NCBI GenBank assembly: GCA_014843695.1
Contig: JABXNX010000066.1
Span: 109,160 to 173,159, forward strand
Reading direction: 5' to 3'
DNA: 64,000 nucleotides
Source of the DNA: Archivesica marissinica
Lineage: Eukaryota > Mollusca > Bivalvia > Venerida > Vesicomyidae
The notes beneath the pieces were generated by a model that saw only the letters and a list, made by a program, of their open reading frames with translations, was not told the DNA's origin and did no database searches. The position numbers were made by a program, and so were the translations under genes. Positions 25,001-37,000 of the stretch are shown piece by piece (position 1 is the first letter of the stretch; every line of letters starts with the position of its first letter).

Positions 25001-28000
25001 TTATGCAGAAGCAGTATATACATTACCAAGCATCAATGATTCCATGCGTGTTATGGTCAGACGCTATTCAGACGTGTGTTATGGTCAGACCTGGTCAGAC
25101 GCATGTTATGGTCAGACACTGTTCAGACGTGTGTTATGGTCAGACGCTGTTCGGGAAGGGCCGTAACTGTTTAAACATTATTTTACAACGATTGCGAAGT
25201 AAGTTTTAGCAACCTATATTAATCACTCTCGTTGGCGTGGATGTAAGCGTAAATGTGATCATTCGTGAGGATCGAATCCGGCTTGCATTTATGAGAAGCG
25301 AGCACGCTAACCACTGCGCTAATCGAACAGCCATTTAATTTAGCATGTTTTGTATTCACATGTATATGTAAGACGAATCGAGCAATAACATATGATTAAA
25401 CTAGACGCTGTTATTGATATAGCGGCCTCGGATTGGTTGAAAAAGTGCAGGGAAGCCTCCAGCATATTGGGTGGGTGCCTTTAGTGCAAATAAATAAAAA
25501 TCGGTCACCCCTATTGAAATTTGCAATCTTCTTGTGGAAAAATAGAGTCAGTTGTGCCAATGTATTTTTGGGGAACATATAATGGTACTGTATATTATAA
25601 TGGTACTGTATATTATAATGGTTGTCTATGGATATTTCAATAGCGGTGTCTGACCTTATATAGGACATGATGTCATTTACTAGTGAGTCTTATCATAAAA
25701 CTGTACTTTACTCTGAACCTGCTGATGCTCTTCTGACAAGATAATGTTAATTTTCTTATATACATGTATATATAAGTTAAAAATGTGAATATTTCCTGAT
25801 TTCAGACCAGCAACATTTGACTCTATTCCGAAGGTGTGTATGCTTTCTGCTGATTTAATTTGTATACTAGTATATTCATATTGGTCTATCAGTTTAATAC
25901 TGTTGATTAAAATTAGCATGTGTGAGTCCGGTGTCTGGCACACCGACACCATATATTATACACCGACACCATATAATATACACCGACACCATATAATACA
26001 CACCGACACAATATATTATACACCGACACCATATAATATACACCGACACCATATAATACACACTGACACAATATAATATACACCAACACCATATAATATA
26101 CACCAACACCATATATTATACACCGACACCATATAATATACACCGACACCATATATTATACACCGACACCATATAATATACACCGACACAATATAATATA
26201 CACCGACACAATATATTATACACCGACACCATATAATATACACCGACACCATATATTATACACCGACACAATATAATATACACCAACACAATATATTATA
26301 CACCGACACCATATAATATACACCGACACAATATATTATACACCGACACCATATAATATACACCGACACAATATATTATACACCGACACCATATATTATA
26401 CACCGACACAATATATTATACACCGACACCATATATTATACACCGACACCATATAATATACACCGACACCATATAATATACACCGACACCATATATTATA
26501 CACCGACACCATATATTATACACCGACACCATATAATATACACCGACACCATATAATATACACCGACACCATATAATATACACCGACACCATATAATATA
26601 CACCGACACAATATAATATACACCGACACCATATAATATACACCGACACAATATAATATACACCGACACCATATAATATACACCGTCATAATATAATATA
26701 CACCGCCACAATATAATATACACCAACACAATATAATATACACCGACACAATATAATATACACCGACACAATATATTATACACCGACGCAATATATTATA
26801 CACCGACACAATATAATATACACCGATACCATATATTATACACAATATAATATACACCAACACAATATAATATACACCGACACAATATAATATACACCGA
26901 CACAATATAATATACACAGCCACAATATATTATACACCGACACAATATAATATACACAAGCACCATATATTATACACCAACACAATATATTATACACCGA
27001 CACAAAATAATATACACAAGCACCATATATTATACACCAACACAATATATTATACACCGACACAATATAATATACACAAGCACCATATATTATACACCAA
27101 CACAATATATTATACACCGACACAATATAATATACACCGACACAAAATAATATACACCGACGCAATATAATATACACCGACGCAATATAATATACACCGA
27201 CACCATATAATATACACCGACACAATATAATATACACCGATATAATATATTATACACCGACGCAATATATTATACATCGACACAAAATAATATACACCAA
27301 CACCATATAATATACACTGACACAATATAATATACACCGTCACAATATAATATACACCAACACCATATAATATACACTGACACAATATAATATACACCGA
27401 TATAATATATTATACACCGACGCAATATATTATACATCGACACAAAATAATATACACAGACGCAATATAAAATACACCGACACAATATAACATACACCGA
27501 CACAATATATTATACACCGATACAATATAATATACACAAGCACCATATATTATACACCAACACAATATATTATACACCGACACAATATAATATACACAAG
27601 CACCATATATTATACACCAACACAATATATTATACACCGACACAATATAATATACACCGACACAAAATAATATACACCGACGCAATATAATATACACCGA
27701 CGCAATATAATATACACCGACACCATATAATATACACCGTCACAATATAATATACACCAACACAATATAATATACATCGACACAATATAATATTCACCGA
27801 CACAATATAATATACACCGACACAATATAATATACACCGACACAATATAATATACACTGACACAATATATTATACACCGACACAATATAATATACACCGA
27901 CACAATATAATATACACCGACACAATATAATATACACCGACACAATATAATACACCGATACAATATAATATACACTGTCACAATATAATATACACCAACA

Positions 28001-31000
28001 CAATATAATATACACCGTCACAATATAATATACACCAACACAATATAATATACACCAACATAATATAATATACACCAACATAATATACACCGACACAATA
28101 TAATATACACCGACACAATATAATATACACCGACACAATATAATATACACCGACACAATATAATATACACCAACACCATATAATATACACCAACACCATA
28201 TATTATACACCGACACCATATAATATACACCGACACCATATATTATACACCGACACCATATAATATACACCGACACAATATAATATACACCGACACAATA
28301 TATTATACACCGACACCATATAATATACACCGACACCATATATTATACACCGACACAATATAATATACACCGACACAATATATTATACACCGACACCATA
28401 TAATATACACCGACACCATATAATACACACCGACACAATATATTATACACCGACACCATATAATATACACCGACACCATATAATACACACCGACACAATA
28501 TAATATACACCAACACCATATAATATACACCAACACCATATATTATACACCGACACCATATAATATACACCGACACCATATATTATACACCGACACCATA
28601 TAATATACACCGACACAATATAATATACACCGACACAATATATTATACACCGACACCATATAATATACACCGACACCATATATTATACACCGACACAATA
28701 TAATATACACCGACACAATATATTATACACCGACACCATATAATATACACCGACACAATATATTATACACCGACACCATATAATATACACCGACACAATA
28801 TATTATACACCGACACCATATATTATACACCGACACAATATATTATACACCGACACCATATATTATACACCGACACCATATAATATACACCGACACCATA
28901 TAATATACACCGACACCATATATTATACACCGACACCATATATTATACACCGACACCATATAATATACACCGACACCATATAATATACACCGACACCATA
29001 TAATATACACCGACACCATATAATATACACCGACACAATATATTATACACCGACACCATATAATATACACCGACACAATATAATATACACCGTCATAATA
29101 TAATATACACCGCCACAATATAATATACACCGTCATAATATAATATACACCGCCACAATATAATATACACCAACACAATATAATATACACCGACACAATA
29201 TAATATACACCGACACAATATATTATACACCGACGCAATATATTATACACCGACACAATATAATATACACCGATACCATATATTATACACCGACACAATA
29301 TAATATACACCAACACAATATAATATACACCGACACAATATAATATACACCGACACAATATAATATACACAGCCACAATATATTATACACCGACACAATA
29401 TAATATACACAAGCACCATATATTATACACCAACACAATATATTATACACCGACACAAAATAATATACACAAGCACCATATATTATACACCAACACAATA
29501 TATTATACACCGACACAATATAATATACACAAGCACCATATATTATACACCAACACAATATATTATACACCGACACAATATAATATACACCGACACAAAA
29601 TAATATACACCGACGCAATATAATATACACCGACGCAATATAATATACACCGACACCATATAATATACACCGACACAATATAATATACACCGATATAATA
29701 TATTATACACCGACGCAATATATTATACATCGACACAAAATAATATACACCAACACCATATAATATACACTGACACAATATAATATACACCGTCACAATA
29801 TAATATACACCAACACCATATAATATACACTGACACAATATAATATACACCGATATAATATATTATACACCGACGCAATATATTATACATCGACACAAAA
29901 TAATATACACCGACACAATATAATATACACCGACACAATATAATATACACCGACACAATATATTATACACCGACACAATATAATATACACCGACACAATA
30001 TATTATACACCAACACAATATAATATACACGACACAATATAATATACACAAGCACCATATATTATACACCAACACAATATATTATACACCGACACAATAT
30101 AATATACACCGACACAATATATTATACACCAACACAATATAATATACACTGACACAATATAATATACACCGACACAATATATTATACACCGACACAATAT
30201 AATATACACCGACACAATATAATATACACCGACACAATATAATATACACCGACACAATATAATATACACCGACACAATATATTATACACCGACACAATAT
30301 AATATACACAGACACCATATAATATACACCGACACAATATAATATACACCGACACAATATAATATACACCGACACAATATAATATACACCGACACAATAT
30401 AATATACACCGACACAATATAATATACACCGACACAATATAATATACACCGACACAATATAATATACACCAACACAATATAATATACACCGACACAATAT
30501 AATATACACCGACACAATATAATATACACCGACACAATATAATATACACCGACACAATATAATATACACCGACACAATATAATATACACCGACACAATAT
30601 AATATACACCGACGCAATATAATATACACCGACACAATATAATATACACCTACACCATATAATATACACCGACACAATATAATATACACCGACACAATAT
30701 AATATACACTGACACAATATAATATACACCGACACAATATAATATACACCGACACAATATAATATACACCGACACAATATAATATACACCGACACAATAT
30801 AATATACACGACACAATATAATACAACCGCACAATATAATATACACCGCAAATATAATATACACCGCCCAATATAATATACACGACACATATACACCAAC
30901 ACAATATAATATACACCGTCACAATATAATATACACAGCCACAATATAATATACACTGACACAATATAATATACACCAACACAATATAATATACACCGTC

Positions 31001-34000
31001 ATAATATAATATACACCTACACAATATAATATACACCAACACAATATAATATACACCAACACAATATAATATACACCGACACAATATAATATACACCAAC
31101 ACAATATAATATACACCGACACAATATAATATACACCAACACAATATAATATACACCGCCACAATATAATATACACTGTCATAATATAATATACACGCCA
31201 CAATATAATATACACTCACACAATATAATATACACCAACACAATATAATATACACCGACACAATATAATATACACCGACACAATATAATATACACCGACA
31301 CAATATAATATACACCAACACAATATAATATACACCGACACAATATAATATACACCATCACAATATATTATACACCGACACAATATAATATACACCGACA
31401 CAATATAATATACACTGACACAATATAATATACACCAACACAATATATTATACACCGACACAATATATTATACACCGACACAATATAATATACACCGACA
31501 CCATATAATATACACCGACACAATATAATATAATATACACCGACACAATATAATATACACCGCCCCAATATAATATACACCGCCCCAATATAATATACAC
31601 TGACTCAATATAATATACACCGACACAATATAATATACACCGACACAATATAATATACACCGCCACAATATAATATACACCAACACAATATAATATACAC
31701 CGACACAATATAATATACACCAACACAATATAATATACACCGACACAATATAATATACACCAACACAATATAATATACACCAACACAATATAATATACAC
31801 CGTCACAATATAATATACACCAACACAATATAATATACACCAACACAATATAATATACACCGTCACAATATAATATACACAGCCACAATATAATATACAC
31901 TGACACAATATAATATACACCGACATAATATAATATACACCGCCATAATATAATATACACCAACACCATATAATATACACCAACACAATATAATATACAC
32001 CACCACAATATAATATACACCGTCATAATATAATATACACCGCCACAATATAATATACACTCATACAATATAATATACACCAACACAATATAATATACAC
32101 CGACACAATATAATATACACCAACACAATATATTATACACCGATACAATATATTATACACCGACACAATATAATATACACCGACACAATATAATATACAC
32201 CGACACAATATAATATACACTGACACAATATAATATACACCAACACAATATAATATACACCGACACAATATAATATACACCAACACAATATAATATACAC
32301 CGACACAATATAATATACACTGACACAATATAATATATACCGACACAATATAATATACACCAACACAATATAATATACACCAACACAATATAATATACAC
32401 CGACACAATATAATATAATATACACCGACACAATATAATATACACCGACACAATATAATATACACCAACACAATCTAATATACACCGTCATAATATAATA
32501 TACACCAACACAATATAATATACACCAACACAATATAATATACACCGTCACAATATAATATACACCAACACAATATAATATACACCAACACAATATATTA
32601 TACACCGATACAATATATTATACACCAACACAATATAATATACACCGACACAATATAATATACACCGACACAATATAATATAATATACACCAACACAATA
32701 TAATATACACCGACACAATATAATATACACCGACATAATATAATATACACCGTCACAATATAATATACACCGACATAATATAATATACACCGACACAATA
32801 TAATATACACCAACATAATATAATATACACCGACACAATATAATATACACCGACATAATAAAATATACACCGTCACAATATAATATACACCGACATAATA
32901 TAATATACACCAACACAATATAATATACACCGACACAATATAATATACACCGACATAATATAATATACACCGTCACAATATAATATACACCGACACAATA
33001 TAATATACACCAACACAATATAATATACACCGACACAATATAATATACACCGACATAATATAATATACACCGTCACAATATAATATACACCATCACAATA
33101 TAATATACACCAACACAATATAATATACACCAACACAATATAATATACACTGACACAATATAATATACACCAACACAATATAATATACACCGCCACAATA
33201 TAATATACACCGTCATAATATAATATACACCACCACAATATAATATACACTCACACAATATAATATACACCGACACAATATAATATACACTGACACAATA
33301 TAATATACACCGACACAATATAATATACACCAACACAATATAATATACACCGACACAATATAATATACACTGACACAATATAATATACATCGACACAATA
33401 TAATATACACCAACACAATATATTATACACCAATACAATATATTATACACCGACACAATATAATATACACTGACACAATATAATATACACCGACACAATA
33501 TAATATACACCAACACAATATATTATACACCGATACAATATATTATACACCGACACAATATAATATACACCGACACAATATAATATACACCAACACAATA
33601 TAATATACATCGTCATAATATAATATACACCAATACAATATAATATACACCGACACCATATAATATACACCGTCTCAATATAATATACACCAATACAATA
33701 TAATATACACCAGCACAATATAATATACACCGACACAATATAATATACACCAACACAATATAATATACACCGACACAATATAATATACACCGACACAATA
33801 TAATATACACCGACACAATATAATATACACCGTCACAATATAAGTATATGTTGGCAATAAGTATGTTAAATGATGATTATTATTAGTATTAGCGATGTAC
33901 ATTAGTGTACATGTATTAACACGTCCGACCTCCTGCTGTCCGATTTGTGCAGTTGTTAGCGTGATCGCTTCTCACCAATGCAACCCATGTTCGATCCTCG

Positions 34001-37000
34001 GACCAGGAAGTATGTGAGAAAGTACGGTGGTCGCCAGACCGGACAAGTGGGTTTTCTCATGACGTTACGAATCGTAATACATTGCTCAGAGTTTGACATC
34101 AAATGAAATGCTGTCATTTGCATCTGACAAAGATACTACTGTAAATGATATCACGAATCGTAATACATTGCTCAGAGACCATGCTATGTCGAATGTGTAA
34201 CTACATGCATATGTCGAATAAACACACAACAATGTAACTACATGCATATGTCGAATGTGTAACTACATGCATATGTCGAATGTGTAACTACATGCATATG
34301 TCGAATGTGTAACTACATGCATATGTCGAATGTGTAACTACATGCATATGTCGAATGTGTAACTACATGCATATGTCGAATGTGTAACTACATGCATATG
34401 TCGAATGTGTAACTACATGCATATGTCGAATGTGTAACTACATGCATATGTCGAATGTGTAACTACATGCATATGTCGAATGTGTAACTACATGCATATG
34501 TCGAATGTGTATTGCAAGATGTCATTCCGCGACAACTGTTACAAGACACATTTCAATATTACTACTATAAGATCACAGGGCACACACAGATTGTGTCTTG
34601 TGACTGCGGCCGCGACCAATCAGAATCATTCCAGATTGTATTACACGTGTGTGCATACAAGCAAATATGTGATGGCTGTATTACACTGAATACAAGCGAA
34701 GGTATGCGATAAAAGAATTAACAACTTCTAGTCACTGTGAACATCAATATTTAAGACAGTATGATCTAGAACAGTTTCTCTATACCTTTCTAGTGGCTCA
34801 ATGATGTAAATTCTAAAGTCATGCTTTCAAACGAGGACCCGGTGCCAATAATTCTGCTAGCGAACAAGGTACGTTATGCTTTCAAACGATGACCCGGCAC
34901 CATTAATTCAGATATGGAACAATATAAGTTATGCTTTCAAACGATGACCCGGCACCATTAATTCAGATATGGAACAATATATGTTATGCTTTCAAACGAT
35001 GACCCGGCCTCATTAATTCAGATATGGAACAATATAAGTTATGCTTTCAAACGATGACCCTGCATCATTAATTCAGATATGGAACAATATAAGTTATGCT
35101 TTCAAACGATGACCCGGCATCATTAATTCAGCTATGGAACAATATATGCTATGCTTTCAAACGATGACCCGGCATCATTAATTCAGCTATGGAACAATAT
35201 ATGCTATGCTTTCAAACGATGACCCGGCACCAATAATTCAGTTAGGGAACAAATGTGTGGCGTCCGTGGTCCAATGGTAGACCGTCGGATTTGGAATCGA
35301 ACGGTCCGGGTTCGATACGGCAGCCAGGCCACGTATGTAGTGTTATTGAGCAAGGTACCTCACAAACATTGCTTAGTACTGGTTAACCGCTATGGTCTGC
35401 TAAGCATGCCCAGGAAAACATGTCTAGGTCCCCGCAAGGGGTTTGACATTAATAGAACATACATACATACATACAAATAAGTTATGCTTTCAAACGATGC
35501 ACCGCCACCAATAATTACAATAATTCATCCATGGAACAATATAAGCCTGCACCAATATCCAGCTAGTGAACAATATTGGTTATGCCTTCAAATGACATCG
35601 AATAGAAGAAGGAAATAATTACTATCTCGTATTGCTTTCAGTGTGACGTGGACGATGTGGACGTGGACGAGGAGAAGGATATAATTGATGTCGTGTATTG
35701 CTTTCAGTGTGACGTGGATGATGGGGACATAGACGAGGAGTTGGAAATAATTGCTGTATTGTATTGTTTTCAGTGTGACGTGGACGATGTTGACATAGAC
35801 GAGAAGAAGGGAATAATTGCTGTCGTGTATTGCTTTCAGTGTGACGTGGACGATGTTGACATAGACGAGGAGAAGGAAATAAATGCTGTCGTGTATTGTT
35901 TTCAGTGTGATGTGGACGATGTTGACATAGACGAGGAGAAGGAAATAATTGCTGTATTGTATTGCTTTCAGTGTGACGTGGATGATGGGGACGTGGACGA
36001 GGAGAAGGAAATAATTGCTGTATTGTATTGCTTTCAGTGTGACGTGGATAATGGGGACATGGACGAGGAGAAGGAAATAATTGATGTCGTGTATTGCTTT
36101 CAATGTGACGTGGATGATGGGGACATAGACGAGGAGAAGGAAATAATTGCTGTATTGTATTGCTTTCAGTGTGACGTGGATGATGGGGACATAGACGAGG
36201 AGAAGGAAATAATTGCTGTATTGTATTGCTTTCAGTGTGACGTGGATGATGGGGACGTGGACGAGGAGAAGGAAATAATTGATGTCGTGTATTGCTTTCA
36301 ATGTGACGTGGATGATGGGGACATGGACGAGGAGAAGGAATAATTGCTGTCGTGTATTGCTTTCAGTGTGACGTGGACGATGTTGACATAGACGAGGAGA
36401 AGGAAATAATTGATGTCGTGTATTGCTTTCAGTGTGACGTGGATGATGGGGACATAGACGAGGAGAAGGAAATAATTGCTGTATTGTATTGCTTTCAGTG
36501 TTACGTGGATGATGGGGACATAGACGAGGAGAAGGAAATAATTGCTGTATTGTATTGTTTTCAGTGTGACGTGGACGATGGGGACATAGACGAGGAGAAG
36601 GAAATAATTGCTGTATTGTATTGCTTTCAGTGTGACGTGGATGATGGGGACATACACGAGGAGAAGGAAATAATTGCTGTATTGTATTGTTTTCAGTGTG
36701 ACGTGGACGATGTTGACATAGACCATGAGAAAATAGATGACTTCTGCAAGAAAAACAATGTTCTATGTTGGTATGAGACATCAGCCAAGAATAACGTGAA
36801 TATAGGTGAGATGGGTGTTTTTGGAATTAACGTCTCATTAAAGTATGTGAGATGGTACGGTGGTCGCCAGATCGGACAGGTGGGTTTTCTCCGGGTACTC
36901 CCGCCCCCCACCCCCACACACACGAATGACCACATAATATACGCTTCATCCGCGCCAACGAAAGTGATTAATATAAGTTGTTAAAGCTTGTTTCGCAAGC

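Noticed and set aside
25894..33900. Dozens of long minus-strand open frames with Val-Tyr-Ile-Cys repeats
   Set aside because: They are translations of the 20-bp satellite, overlap each other in all frames and follow from unit composition; no gene signal.
34190..34510. Possible CRISPR-like array (regular 25-bp repeats)
   Set aside because: Units are contiguous with no unique spacers, in eukaryotic DNA; it is a minisatellite.
35588..36781. 397-aa minus-strand open frame over the 66-bp array
   Set aside because: It is the antisense shadow of repeats copied from exon 8; the real exon lies on the plus strand.
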